Source: Pirellulales bacterium
GTDB taxonomy: Bacteria > Planctomycetota > Planctomycetia > Pirellulales > Lacipirellulaceae
Direction: 5' to 3'
Assembly (NCBI GenBank): GCA_022841705.1
Contig: JALHQZ010000001.1
Coordinates: 1,426,001 to 1,490,000 of the forward strand
Length of the DNA: 64,000 nucleotides
The stretch's first letter is position 1, and each line of letters opens with the position of its first letter. The translations under genes were made by a program, and so were the position numbers. A model generated the notes under the pieces. That model was not told the DNA's origin. It saw nothing but the letters and a program-made list of their open reading frames with translations, and made no database searches. Positions 35,986 through 44,790 of this stretch are shown piece after piece.

Positions 35986-36435
35986 ATGAGCAGTATACGC
36001 AATGAAGTCAACCGCGCAATCGATTCTCTCGGTTTGTCACCCAGCCAATGCAGACTGCTCTCGGATGAAGAAGGGAACTCGATTTTCCAGCGGGCATTGA
36101 AGGAGTTCGTTGAAGGCGTTGACCGCCGGTGGTGGTGGGAAGCATTCTCCAAGCCAAGCTTCTCGAGGACTGATATCCAGGAAAACTGGCGACATCTCAC
36201 ACGATTAGTTCCAGATTCCGCTAGTTCGGTGTGGTTTATCGTCGAGGACGACCAATTGCCATACTACCCAGTCTACGAGGCACTTCCTGACGCGATCGAG
36301 GAAATTGTTGGTGATTGTTTTTTCTTCGAGTACTATCTCATTGCGAAGGACATGAGTTGGCTCGTGTGTGAGAATCACCACAACCGATTAATTGCAGTCG
36401 GCGACGCAGTCATCAGTCGATTGGCCGAACTCTAA
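35986..36435 (+). CDS. Hypothetical protein, possibly DUF6756-like
   Basis: A 149-residue soluble protein with SSIRNEVNRAIDSLGL at the start, then RWWWEAFSKPSF, VWFIVEDDQLPYYPVYEA, FFFEYYLIAKDMSWLVCENHH and an IAVGDAVISRL end. The pattern of aromatic-rich strands followed by CENHH resembles small DUF6756 or immunity-like proteins, from memory only. No signal peptide and no partner are seen. AT content is higher than in the flanking housekeeping genes. The start at 35986 is the ATG. Confidence 0.6.
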   Translation: MSSIRNEVNRAIDSLGLSPSQCRLLSDEEGNSIFQRALKEFVEGVDRRWWWEAFSKPSFSRTDIQENWRHLTRLVPDSASSVWFIVEDDQLPYYPVYEALPDAIEEIVGDCFFFEYYLIAKDMSWLVCENHHNRLIAVGDAVISRLAEL

Positions 36436-36530
36436 CTGTTCACTTCTAGGTTGGCAAAAGGGCGGTCACCCGATATCACCGAGCACATTTTCGCTGGCAT
36501 TCACTCGGAACTTCGGCTTATAATAACTGC

Positions 36531-36803
36531 ATGAGCCCTCAACTTACGCCCGAACTTGCTAGCGCTATCGATGCCTTGGGCGATTCCCCATTGCGCGCAG
36601 TGCATCCGCTAACAGGCAAAGTGTATGTCCTCTTGAGCGAAGAACGCTACGCTCGATTGCGGTCGCTCTACGACGACGACCCCCAATCCGCCGAAGAACA
36701 ACGCCGCCAACTGCTTGAAGCCGGCCGCCGCGGAGACTGAGATGATCCCGCGATGGATGCGTACGACAACTACGATGAATACCGCGCTAGGATGGCGACA
36801 TGA
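36531..36803 (+). pseudogene. Decayed antitoxin of a MazEF/PemIK-like pair
   Basis: The frame from ATG 36531 encodes 69 residues (LTPELASAIDALGDSP and LSEERYARLRSLYDDD) resembling planctomycete antitoxins. It stops at TGA 36738-36740, where the family would usually have Trp, as in GWDDP. Reading on in the same frame gives DDPAMDAYDNYDEYRARMAT and a stop at 36803 that overlaps a following ATG as ATGA. A single TGG to TGA change would explain the break. The 69-residue product may still be made, so pseudogene status is inferred. Confidence 0.6.
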
Positions 36804-36847
36804 AAGTTCAACGTGGCGATGTCGTGTTGCACTCAGAATTTGAGTGA
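36800..36847 (+). pseudogene. Truncated MazF/PemK-type toxin start
   Basis: The frame beginning at the overlapping ATG reads MKVQRGDVVLHSEFE and stops. The opening matches the MazF/PemK N-terminus (xxxRGDVVLVxF), but the following strands (FSDG...RPALVV) are missing; SDG is visible only in another frame. Only the first strand survives, so there is no functional toxin. Confidence 0.6.
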
Positions 36848-36904
36848 TGGCTTCAAATTCATTTTCGCGAAGAACTTAGCAATACAGTCTTTTTTATTGT
36901 CAAC

Positions 36905-37165
36905 ATGCCATCAGAAGGAGAAATCAACCAGCGACTGGAGTTTGCAAATTTCTTGCGCCGTCTCAGCACCGGCAAGGATGACCCGTTCGAGTGGAACCAC
37001 TTAATTGCAACCCACTATCGTGATGAGCTTCTCGAAGAGATACGGCGAAAAACAGCGAAGCTCGCTATTGATCGCGCTGGGGGAAAGGAGTGGTCGGATT
37101 CAGAATTTGCATCCTTACAACTTTGGTCGCGACAACTTCGTGCGTCGACCAACACCAGTTGCTAA
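36905..37165 (+). CDS. Small hypothetical protein
   Basis: An 86-residue frame starting MPSEGEINQRLEFANFLRRL, rich in charged residues and predicted helical (HYRDELLEEIRRKTAKLAID), with no membrane segment. It follows the dead toxin remnant and precedes the parS sites. Codon use is plausible for a gene, but it is short and unsupported by homology I can recall. Translation may be real or fortuitous. Confidence 0.4.
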   Translation: MPSEGEINQRLEFANFLRRLSTGKDDPFEWNHLIATHYRDELLEEIRRKTAKLAIDRAGGKEWSDSEFASLQLWSRQLRASTNTSC

Positions 37166-37267
37166 AACAGTCATACCGGAAAATGACTGACGGAAATCCG
37201 CTGTCAAGTCTTCTTTGTGGCCACCCCCTGTCAATGGCAAATTGTAGCCACCCCCCGATTGGAAAAT

Positions 37268-37283
37268 TGTTTCACGTGAAACA
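37268..37283. other. parS site, copy 1
   Basis: TGTTTCACGTGAAACA is a perfect 16-bp palindrome identical to the well-known bacterial ParB-binding consensus. It lies in the non-coding gap downstream of the ABC-F gene, as one of two copies with matching flanks (AAATTG before, ACGGCGGA after). Confidence 0.9.
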
Positions 37284-37311
37284 ACTCACGGCGGAAATCG
37301 TTCGGACAAAT

Positions 37312-37327
37312 TGTTTCACGTGAAACA
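37312..37327. other. parS site, copy 2
   Basis: An identical TGTTTCACGTGAAACA, 44 bp after the first. The two copies and their flanks form a roughly 31-bp tandem duplication. It ends 14 bp before the stop codon of the ABC-F gene (minus strand). Confidence 0.9.
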
Positions 37328-37341
37328 ATCGACGGCGGACT

Positions 37342-39138
37342 TTAACTCGCCAAAGCTTCCAACTCTTCCCACCGCTTGAACGCCGCAGCGAGTTCCGCTT
37401 CCAGCGATTTGAGTTCCGCTTGTGCTGCAGCTATTTTAGTCGGCGATTGCTGGTAGAAATTCGGCTCCGCCATTGCCGTGTGGCGTTTGGCGATGGAACT
37501 TTCCAGACGTTCAATTTGCTTCGGCAAACCGTCGAGTTCACGCTGCTCTTTGAACCCGAGCTTCTTCGATTTTTTACCAGAGGGTTCGATCTTCGCTGAG
37601 CCGGTGGCTTTTTTCTCGGGCTCACTGGCTAACAAATTGGCCGCGCTTTGGCGCTGCCAATCATCGTAGCCACCCACGTATTCCCGCACGCCGCCGGGTT
37701 CAAACACCAGCGAACTGGTCACCACGTTGTTGAGGAACTGCCGGTCGTGGCTGACAACCAGTAACGTGCCCGGGAACTCGACGAGCCGTTCCTCCAAGAG
37801 TTCCAGCGTTTCGGCGTCGAGATCGTTCGTTGGTTCGTCGAGCACAATCACATTCGCCGGCAGGAGAAACATTTTCGCCAGCAAGAGGCGATTTCGTTCA
37901 CCACCCGATAAGAACTTCACCAGCGTTCTGGAACGTTCCGGCGGAAACAAAAAGTCCTGCAAATACCCCAACACATGCCGCTGTTTGCCGTTGATTAACA
38001 CCTGCTCCGCGGTGGGACAAACGTTGTGCTGCACAGTTTTTTCGTCATCAAGTTGGGCCCGCGTTTGGTCGAAATACGCGACCTGTAGGTTTGTGCCAAG
38101 CCGCACTGAGCCGGACTGTGGCGCCAAATCGCCGAGCAGAATTCGTAGCAACGTCGTTTTCCCGGCGCCGTTGGGGCCGATAATCCCAACCTTGTCGCCC
38201 CGCATTAGCGTTGTGGTGAAGCCATTGAGGATTGGCTTATCGCCGTAAGCGAACGACACATCTTCCACTTCCGCCACCAAGGCGCCGCTCCGTTCGGCGG
38301 CTTGCACCTGCAGCTTGGCGGCGCCTTGCTTTTCGCGCCGGTTAGAGCGTTCCAAACGCATTGCCTTGAGCGCCCGAACGCGGCCTTCATTGCGGGTTCG
38401 CCTTGCTTTCACGCCTTGGCGAATCCAAACTTCTTCTTCAGCAAGTCGTTTATCGAACAGCGCATTCTGCTTTTCTTCCGCCGCCAAAGCGGCTTCCTTG
38501 CGGACGAGGAATTCGTCGTAATCGCAGGCCCAGTCGAACAGCCGGCCGCGATCGATTTCCAAAATCCGGTTCGAAAGCCGCCGCAGAAACGCCCGGTCGT
38601 GCGTGACGAACAGCAGCGACCGAACGTACCGCATCAGGAAATCTTCCAGCCAAGTGATCGACGCGATATCCAGATGGTTCGTTGGTTCATCGAGCAGTAA
38701 TAGTTCCGGCTCGCATACCAGTGCTTTGGCCAGCAGCACGCGGCGTTTCATCCCCGCGGAGAGCTTGGAAACCTCGGCCGATCCATCGAGTTCCATCTGC
38801 GAAAAAAGCCGATCGACCTTGTGTTGGGCTTGCCATTCGTGATCGGGGAGTTGATCTTCGGCCGAAAGCCCTTGCCGGACGACTTGCTCAATCGTGCCGG
38901 ACAAATCCGTTGGCACATCTTGCGGCAGATAAGCCACCTTCACGCCGGGCGAAACGACGCATTCGCCCGAGTCGGGCGGCACAAGCCCGGCAATAATCTT
39001 CATGAACGTACTCTTGCCGGCGCCGTTGCGGCCCAAGAGACCGATGCGCTGACCGACTTCCAGTTGGCAGGAGATTTCGTCCAGCAAAGCCGGACCGCGG
39101 AAGCCGATGGTCACGTTTGTAATCTGAACGAGCGGCAT
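37342..39138 (-). CDS. ABC-F family ATPase
   Basis: A 598-residue soluble protein with two ABC cassettes. First: GRNGAGKSTFMK, LSAGMKRRV and LLLDEPTNHLD. Second: GPNGAGKTTLLR, LSGGERNRL and IVLDEPTNDLD. The linker between them is charged and helical (KARRTRNEGRVRALKAMRLE), the P-site interaction motif of ABC-F proteins, and a C-terminal coiled coil follows (about 530-598). There are no membrane segments. Uup/EttA-like members act on ribosomes rather than as transporters; the long C-terminal coiled coil suggests an Uup-like protein. The start is at 39138. fhcB lies upstream on the same strand. Confidence 0.93.
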   Translation of the reverse strand: MPLVQITNVTIGFRGPALLDEISCQLEVGQRIGLLGRNGAGKSTFMKIIAGLVPPDSGECVVSPGVKVAYLPQDVPTDLSGTIEQVVRQGLSAEDQLPDHEWQAQHKVDRLFSQMELDGSAEVSKLSAGMKRRVLLAKALVCEPELLLLDEPTNHLDIASITWLEDFLMRYVRSLLFVTHDRAFLRRLSNRILEIDRGRLFDWACDYDEFLVRKEAALAAEEKQNALFDKRLAEEEVWIRQGVKARRTRNEGRVRALKAMRLERSNRREKQGAAKLQVQAAERSGALVAEVEDVSFAYGDKPILNGFTTTLMRGDKVGIIGPNGAGKTTLLRILLGDLAPQSGSVRLGTNLQVAYFDQTRAQLDDEKTVQHNVCPTAEQVLINGKQRHVLGYLQDFLFPPERSRTLVKFLSGGERNRLLLAKMFLLPANVIVLDEPTNDLDAETLELLEERLVEFPGTLLVVSHDRQFLNNVVTSSLVFEPGGVREYVGGYDDWQRQSAANLLASEPEKKATGSAKIEPSGKKSKKLGFKEQRELDGLPKQIERLESSIAKRHTAMAEPNFYQQSPTKIAAAQAELKSLEAELAAAFKRWEELEALAS

Positions 39139-39150
39139 GATTGGAAGATC

Positions 39151-39192
39151 GGGGACGCGGATTGGCGCGGATGCGGCGGATAGGCGCGGATT
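39151..39192. repeat. Iterated GCGGAT-word repeat, second copy
   Basis: GGGGACGCGGATTGGCGCGG and onward closely matches the tract at 1717-1747. It lies between fhcB and the ABC-F gene, just upstream of the latter's start. Confidence 0.75.
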
Positions 39193-39228
39193 TAATGCGC
39201 CGGTGGGAACACTACCGTATCCGCAAAC

Positions 39229-40413
39229 TCACTGCGCGGCTAGGTTGTGAGCGAGTTGCTCGAGAACGTCTCGCGCTGCGGGCAATGTTGTTTTTTGCCA
39301 TGCGACGGCTTGTAAGCATACCCCGTCGCTGCGGTGAACGGGGCCGGCGGCGGCGATGCCGAGTTGAGAAGTGTTGATCGTAGTGGTCTTGGCGCCGGCA
39401 AAGCGTTCGGCCGCGGGGCCGATGATGATTTGTTGGTCGGCAGATTTGGTCGGCGATTGGGAATTGAGATCGACGAATCGCAAGTGCAGATCAACTTCGC
39501 CGCGACTGATGGATTTTAATGAAGAGAACTCATCACCGCACGAACGCGGATAGCCGAGCGAGAAATCCACCGCGTTCGCAAAGCCGGTTGACCACGTTGT
39601 CACCGCGGCGGCGCCGGCGGCGTTGTTGGCGGGACCGAGCGGCAACAGCACGTTACGCGAATCGGCTTGAAGTTCGATGACGAGCGAATCGAGCATCGCC
39701 AGGTCGGCGCCGTGAGTGATACTTTGATCGTAGAACCAGGCGATGTACTTGCCGCTTTTGATCGCGCTGAGCAGAGGTGACTCTTGCTTTGTCTTCGCGC
39801 TTTGTCGCAATTGAAGGATTTCCTTCAACTGTTCGGCGGGGTTAGCGGCGATGACTTTGTCGACTAGCGCGGCCGTTGCGGCGCCGCCGGGATGCACCAG
39901 CACCAGCTTGCGGCTCTTGCGGCCATTGGGCAGCCATTTGCTGCTTGGTTCGGCGCTGTAGCATTCGAGATGACGGGGATGAGTTTTCACCGGATCGCAG
40001 TGCCAGAAGACGACCACGTCGGCGCGCTGCGCGACTTCGCCGAGCGATGCGGTCGAGCGGCCCGGCGCGGGACCGGCGGTGAAGCTGGCGGCGCCAAAAT
40101 CGGCCACGCCACGCAGGTTGTCGGCTATTTTTATTGCCAGGCGTTGGGCGTGAATGTCCAGCGTTTCCAGGCCAGAAATTAACGGGCGGCGGGCGGTGGC
40201 TAAGTTTTTAGCTGCGCTGGAAATCGCCGTGGCTGAGGAAATGGCCTCGCCATCTTGGGTGGCGGGCAGCGTGTTCGGGGCGAGCGTGGTCAGCCACGTG
40301 CGGCCGAGTTCGCAGGCGCGTTCGAACGTCGGCGCAGCGCTCGATACGCCGCCGATGCGAATGTCGTCGCACAGGCAGCCGCAGCCGAGACAGAGGATGT
40401 CGTCCGTGACCAA
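39229..40413 (-). CDS. fhcB: Formylmethanofuran dehydrogenase-like subunit B (FhcB)
   Basis: A 394-residue protein starting MVTDDILCLGCGCLCDDI, the cysteine-rich opening of FwdB/FhcB, and continuing with the molybdopterin-type fold (RADVVVFWHCDPVKTHPRH, LGPANNAAGAA). In Planctomycetes and methylotrophs FhcABCD forms the formyltransferase/hydrolase complex of the tetrahydromethanopterin-linked C1 pathway. The start is a TTG at 40413; no ATG precedes it in frame. fhcC is about 9 kb away on the same strand; fhcA and fhcD are not seen. It precedes the ABC-F gene. Confidence 0.85.
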   Translation of the reverse strand: MVTDDILCLGCGCLCDDIRIGGVSSAAPTFERACELGRTWLTTLAPNTLPATQDGEAISSATAISSAAKNLATARRPLISGLETLDIHAQRLAIKIADNLRGVADFGAASFTAGPAPGRSTASLGEVAQRADVVVFWHCDPVKTHPRHLECYSAEPSSKWLPNGRKSRKLVLVHPGGAATAALVDKVIAANPAEQLKEILQLRQSAKTKQESPLLSAIKSGKYIAWFYDQSITHGADLAMLDSLVIELQADSRNVLLPLGPANNAAGAAAVTTWSTGFANAVDFSLGYPRSCGDEFSSLKSISRGEVDLHLRFVDLNSQSPTKSADQQIIIGPAAERFAGAKTTTINTSQLGIAAAGPVHRSDGVCLQAVAWQKTTLPAARDVLEQLAHNLAAQ

Positions 40414-40580
40414 GATGCTCCCCCGACTTGTTTCCCCAATATGGGCGTCGCGGGCTCATGAGGAATCGTAGCCCCTCCCCCTAGTGGGGAGCCAATAAAG
40501 TTTTACGGGCGGTTCGAAGCGGGTACCCACTTCGCCCCCTCCCCCAGCCCCTCCCCACAAAGGGGGAGGGGAGTTAGTTG

Positions 40581-41705
40581 TTACTTGCCGAGCGCTTCGA
40601 GTTGTTTCGCAATCTCGGCCGATTGATCTTCGAGCGCTTGGAGCGCTTTTTTCTCTTCGGTCAGTTTCGCTTCGGCTTCGGTCACGGCCTTGGTCTTGGC
40701 GTCGAGTTCGGCCTTCAAACGCTCGACCTCCTTGGTCAGGCGGTCGCGCACCACGCCGGGGTGATCCCACCCGAGGTTCACCTCGAGCGTCGGACGGGCA
40801 GCCATCAGTTCCTTCGCCTTGTCGTACGAGACTTTACATTGCCAGAGGAAGAGTGACTTCAGCGCCGGCAAGCCTGACGTCACCGTGGCGAGTGTCTCGT
40901 CGCTGATTTTGGTGTTGTAGAGATTGAGGTACACCAGACGATCAAGCGCCGCCAGCGGCTTTACTCCCGCATCGGTAACGGCGGTATTTTCCAGGTGGAG
41001 GCGTTCCATGTTCACCAAGGCGGCGAGCTTGGCGGCGCCGGCGTCGGTGATTTTGGTTTTGGCCAGATTGAGCGAAACCACCTGCGGCGCGAGGGCCACA
41101 ATCTTATCGAGCGCTGCATCGTCAACCGCTTCATACGCGGTGGGGAAGCTAATGGTCAGCAAGGGGCTGTCGGCGAAGAGCGGCGAGACCACGCCGCCGA
41201 GCTTGGTGACTTCTTCAACCAACTTTGGATCGGCGGCCGCAACATTCACCGGCGCGGGAGTTTCCGCTGGCTTCGCTTCTTCCTGCATCGCCGGTTCGGC
41301 CGGCTTCGCTTCGGCTGCGGGCGCTTCGGCTGCCGGTTGCTCGAGCGTGACAAACTGCGCGCCGCCGTTGATCCAGTCGGCGATCAGTTTTTTCTCTTCG
41401 TCGGTGAACGGTTCGCCACCCTTGGGCATCATTTTCTTGTCGTCTTTAGGCAGCGTGATCCGCGTGTAGATTTCGCTCGACTCGGCATCTTCGGGAACCA
41501 GGGTGCCTGCTTCGGTGGCCGCTGTGAGCGCTTCGGCGGAGTGGAGCCGAAGGTTGGCGGCGCCTTTATCGGCGCCGTGGCACTTGGCGCAGCGCTCTTG
41601 CAGCAGGGCGACGGCCTTCGGGGCGAAGTCGTTCGCTTCGGCAACATTGGCGATCGCGAGGAAAGCGAGAGCGAAAGTGGTGACGAGGGCACGGGAGAAG
41701 GACAT
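40581..41705 (-). CDS. Secreted cytochrome c and leucine-rich-repeat protein
   Basis: A 374-residue protein. A signal peptide (ALVTTFALAFLAIANVAEA) is followed by a planctomycete-type cytochrome c domain with CAKCH, then LPKDDKKMMPKGGEPFTDEEKKLI. An Ala/Pro/Glu linker leads to four or five leucine-rich repeats (VSLNLAKTKITDAGAAKLAA, LVYLNLYNTKISDETL). A C-terminal coiled coil follows (EVERLKAELDAKTKAVTEAE). The start is the ATG at 41705, since the longer frame adds residues before the signal. It is likely periplasmic and probably scaffolds or docks with a partner; the function is unknown. Confidence 0.85.
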   Translation of the reverse strand: MSFSRALVTTFALAFLAIANVAEANDFAPKAVALLQERCAKCHGADKGAANLRLHSAEALTAATEAGTLVPEDAESSEIYTRITLPKDDKKMMPKGGEPFTDEEKKLIADWINGGAQFVTLEQPAAEAPAAEAKPAEPAMQEEAKPAETPAPVNVAAADPKLVEEVTKLGGVVSPLFADSPLLTISFPTAYEAVDDAALDKIVALAPQVVSLNLAKTKITDAGAAKLAALVNMERLHLENTAVTDAGVKPLAALDRLVYLNLYNTKISDETLATVTSGLPALKSLFLWQCKVSYDKAKELMAARPTLEVNLGWDHPGVVRDRLTKEVERLKAELDAKTKAVTEAEAKLTEEKKALQALEDQSAEIAKQLEALGK

Positions 41706-41820
41706 GTTGCGAAACCTCGAAGCGGGATGTGTTTTTCCAACCATGCGGAGCCGGGGCGCCGCAACTCTCTAGTTTAATCCACGCGGGCTGCGGGCTCCAC
41801 CGGTGAAATTCGCCGTGAAG

Positions 41821-41899
41821 GGGAGGGCGACGCTCCGCGGAGCCTGTCCCGGTTTTTGACATTCAGCACAATACGGGCTCCGCGGAGCGTCGCCCTCCC
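41821..41899. repeat. Perfect 24-bp inverted repeat before the DUF885 gene
   Basis: GGGAGGGCGACGCTCCGCGG and onward (41821-41844) pairs exactly with 41876-41899. The loop is 31 nt. It lies in the gap between the divergent cytochrome/LRR and DUF885 genes and looks like a dispersed GC-rich repeat element. Confidence 0.85.
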
Positions 41900-41992
41900 G
41901 GGAATAGCCGGCGGCAAGCGGATCGATCAGAATCGCGTTCACACTCCGCTTCCTAACAGGCGCCGCTCGAGTTCCTCTCACGATTTTACGCC

Positions 41993-43735
41993 ATGCGAGT
42001 TCAAACGATCATTCTCTTCGTAGTTCTTTTGGTTCCGAGCACCATCTTCGCTGCGAGCGCTGAGCTGGCGAAGCTGATCGATGAGCATTGGGAATACACG
42101 ATGCGGGAGTATCCCGAGTACGCCACGCAGGCCGGGGATCATCGGTTCAACGACAAGCTAGCGGAAGTTTCGCTGGCGGCGGAGGAGCGGCGCGAAAAAG
42201 AGCGGCAGCAGTGGCTTGCCAAGTTTGAGGTGGTAGAGAAGACGGGGCTCACGGGCGATGACGCGGTCAACTGCGCCATCAAGCTGCGGGACTTGCGCGA
42301 TGGGGCCAATGAGTACCGCTATCAAACGCACCTCACGCCGATTACGGGGCGCACCGGCTTTCACATCGAGTTCCCCGATTTGCGGAAGCAGATTCCGCTT
42401 GCGACCACGAAGGACTTCGACAACTACATCGCGCGGCTGCGAGCGTTCGGCGCGGTGACAGATGGCAACATTGAACTATTACGCGCTGGCGTCAAGGCGG
42501 GCGTCACGCAGCCGGCGGTGATCTTGGAAGGATACCGGGATTCGATTGCCGCACAGATTATCAGCGATCCAACGAAGAGTTTGTTCTATGAACCGTTTCG
42601 CAAACTACCGCAGCGCGTGCCGGATGGTGAGCATGATCGCTTACGCGCCGCGGCGAAAGCGGCAATCACCGAGGTGATTGTGCCGGCTTACGAGCGATTC
42701 TTAAAGTTCATGGAAGAGGAGTATGTGCCGAACTGCCGAACAGCGATTGGCGCGTCGGCGCTGCCGAACGGGCGAGATTTTTATCGGTTCCGTATCAAAC
42801 ACTTCACCACGCTCGACACCACGCCCGAGGCGGTGCATCAGCAGGGGCTCGCCGAAGTCACGCGGGTGCGTGCTGAGATGCAGAAGATTATGGACGGGGT
42901 TGGCTTTAAGGGCGATTTGCCGGCGTTCACGGCGAAGATCAACAGCGATCCGCAGTTTCAAGCCGCCACGCCGGAAGAGCTCATGCGTAAGGCCGCGCTG
43001 ATTCTCAAGAAGGCGGACGGCGAACTGCCAAAACTGTTTGGCAAGTTGCCGCGGATGCCGTACGGGCTGCGCGAAGTGCCGAGTTACATCGCCCCGAAAA
43101 CCACCAGCGCCTACTACATGCGGCCCAGCGGCGACGGCACGGTGGCCGGTTTCTACTATCTCAACACCTACAACCTGCCGGCGCGGCCCACCTACGCGCT
43201 GGAATCGCTCTCCTTGCACGAAGCGGTGCCGGGGCATCACTTGCAACTCGCGCTACAGCAGGAACTTGAGAACCTGCCCGAGTTCCGCAAGTTCGGCGGC
43301 GCCACCGCGTTCATCGAAGGCTGGGGCCTTTACTCGGAAAGTCTCGGCGATGAGATGGGTTTTTACGAAGACCCCTACAGCGACTTCGGCCGGCTAAGCA
43401 TGGAGATGTGGCGCAGTTGCCGCCTAGTCGTCGACACCGGCATTCACTTCCTGGGCTGGACCCGCGAGCAAGCGATCGCGTTCATGCAACAAAACTCCGC
43501 CGGCAGCGACCACAACATCCGCGCCGAAGTGGACCGCTACATCGGCTGGCCCGGCCAAGCGGTCGCCTACAAAACGGGCGAGCTGAAGATTCAAGCGCTG
43601 CGGAAAGAGGCAGAGACGGCGCTGGGGGAGAAGTTTGATCTCCGCGCGTTCCACGATGTGGTGCTGGGGGCGGGGGCGGTGCCGTTGGATGTGCTGGAGG
43701 GTCGGGTGAAGGCTTGGATCGCGGAACAACAATAG
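41993..43735 (+). CDS. DUF885 family putative metallopeptidase
   Basis: A 580-residue exported protein (signal QTIILFVVLLVPSTIFAASA) of the DUF885 family. HEAVPGHHLQ at 409-418 followed by FIEGWGLYSE is the family signature and looks like an inverted zinc-peptidase site. The N-terminal part, EHWEYTMREYPEYATQAGDH, is also typical. The likely role is hydrolysis of peptides outside the cytoplasm; the substrate is unknown. It is divergent from the cytochrome/LRR gene and convergent with the PEP-CTERM gene. Confidence 0.9.
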   Translation: MRVQTIILFVVLLVPSTIFAASAELAKLIDEHWEYTMREYPEYATQAGDHRFNDKLAEVSLAAEERREKERQQWLAKFEVVEKTGLTGDDAVNCAIKLRDLRDGANEYRYQTHLTPITGRTGFHIEFPDLRKQIPLATTKDFDNYIARLRAFGAVTDGNIELLRAGVKAGVTQPAVILEGYRDSIAAQIISDPTKSLFYEPFRKLPQRVPDGEHDRLRAAAKAAITEVIVPAYERFLKFMEEEYVPNCRTAIGASALPNGRDFYRFRIKHFTTLDTTPEAVHQQGLAEVTRVRAEMQKIMDGVGFKGDLPAFTAKINSDPQFQAATPEELMRKAALILKKADGELPKLFGKLPRMPYGLREVPSYIAPKTTSAYYMRPSGDGTVAGFYYLNTYNLPARPTYALESLSLHEAVPGHHLQLALQQELENLPEFRKFGGATAFIEGWGLYSESLGDEMGFYEDPYSDFGRLSMEMWRSCRLVVDTGIHFLGWTREQAIAFMQQNSAGSDHNIRAEVDRYIGWPGQAVAYKTGELKIQALRKEAETALGEKFDLRAFHDVVLGAGAVPLDVLEGRVKAWIAEQQ

Positions 43736-43899
43736 CCGGACCGCCACGCGGACCGAGAGAACCGCGAAAGAAATCCTGCCCGCGAACCACGCGGATAAGT
43801 GCGAAAAGTGGAGGATTGGATGCACTGCATGGCCGAAACCATTGTGCTCGGGAAGTAGCAGTGATTGACGCTGACGGTAATTCACTACCGTGCATCGGA

Positions 43900-44613
43900 T
43901 TAAATGTGAAATCTGCGACAAAACGTAGCTATCACTATCCCCAAGACGATAAAGGTGGAATGAGGTTCAGGAACAACTCTGCCAAACCGAATATCATCTA
44001 TCACCGCGAAAGGCGCGCTTATTTCAAGCGCATAGATTTCATCGTGACCACGTGCGATACCGCGAAACTCCCCGATATCGTCACCAATTGTGAAGATAGG
44101 AGCTACTCCGTTAATTTCATACCGCTCAAGAACATTGAGATTTACATCAAGTGCGGACATCGTAACGGGATGCCACCGAGGATCGCTAGGATAATTAAAT
44201 AACCCTCCGACTGTAGCAATTGGACCTTCAGGAAACTCAATTCTGAGGACGACACGAGTTCCATCTCCACCGCCAATCCCCAAGAAGCCATTTCGGTTTG
44301 GTCCCCAACTTCCACTACCCAGGTAATAGGGGGACGAATGAACGCCGAATAATACCCCTACAGCAGATGTTCCTGAAATCGGCCGGACAAGCACAGATTC
44401 GCCAACAAGCTGTCCAATATCTAACGGTGGCTGACCGGTCTGCAAAACTACTATCGGTTGTGTTACGAATTGAGAGAAGTTGATTGTAGAGAGTGACTGG
44501 ATCGCGCTGGTCTCGATCGTTAGCAACTCTGCACTGCAAGGACTGCATTTCAACGCCAAAACAGCTACGGGAAGAATTGTCAGCCAGCTGACTGAGCGAT
44601 AGGGCGACTTCAT
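43900..44613 (-). CDS. PEP-CTERM sorted exported protein
   Basis: A 237-residue protein with an N-terminal signal peptide (SVSWLTILPVAVLALKCSPC) and a C-terminal sorting signal: VVPEPHSTFIVLGIVIATF followed by CRRF, the PEP motif, hydrophobic stretch and basic end recognised by exosortase. The middle contains GSWGPNRNGFLGIGGGDGTR and a beta-rich domain. The start is the ATG at 44613, giving the signal peptide directly. It is expected at the cell surface or in the envelope. No exosortase gene is in the window. Confidence 0.8.
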   Translation of the reverse strand: MKSPYRSVSWLTILPVAVLALKCSPCSAELLTIETSAIQSLSTINFSQFVTQPIVVLQTGQPPLDIGQLVGESVLVRPISGTSAVGVLFGVHSSPYYLGSGSWGPNRNGFLGIGGGDGTRVVLRIEFPEGPIATVGGLFNYPSDPRWHPVTMSALDVNLNVLERYEINGVAPIFTIGDDIGEFRGIARGHDEIYALEISAPFAVIDDIRFGRVVPEPHSTFIVLGIVIATFCRRFHI

Positions 44614-44790
44614 GAGCGAGTTCCGTTTTTGGGAAAGGAAACGAGCGATCGATGTCCAACGCATCTCATTGAAGCTCGAATTGAGCAAATTTGCAACAAG
44701 ACATATGCTGCGTCCCCGTTAATCGGAAAAAAATCGAAATCGAGTTGCTTAACGACTCTTTCTTGCTCTAGACTCAGCAGCAACCGGAAT

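Noticed and set aside
40548..40571. A CCCCTCCCC hairpin as terminator of the cytochrome/LRR gene
   Set aside because: The stem is perfect, but no T-run follows on the minus strand, so it may be only a GC-rich repeat.
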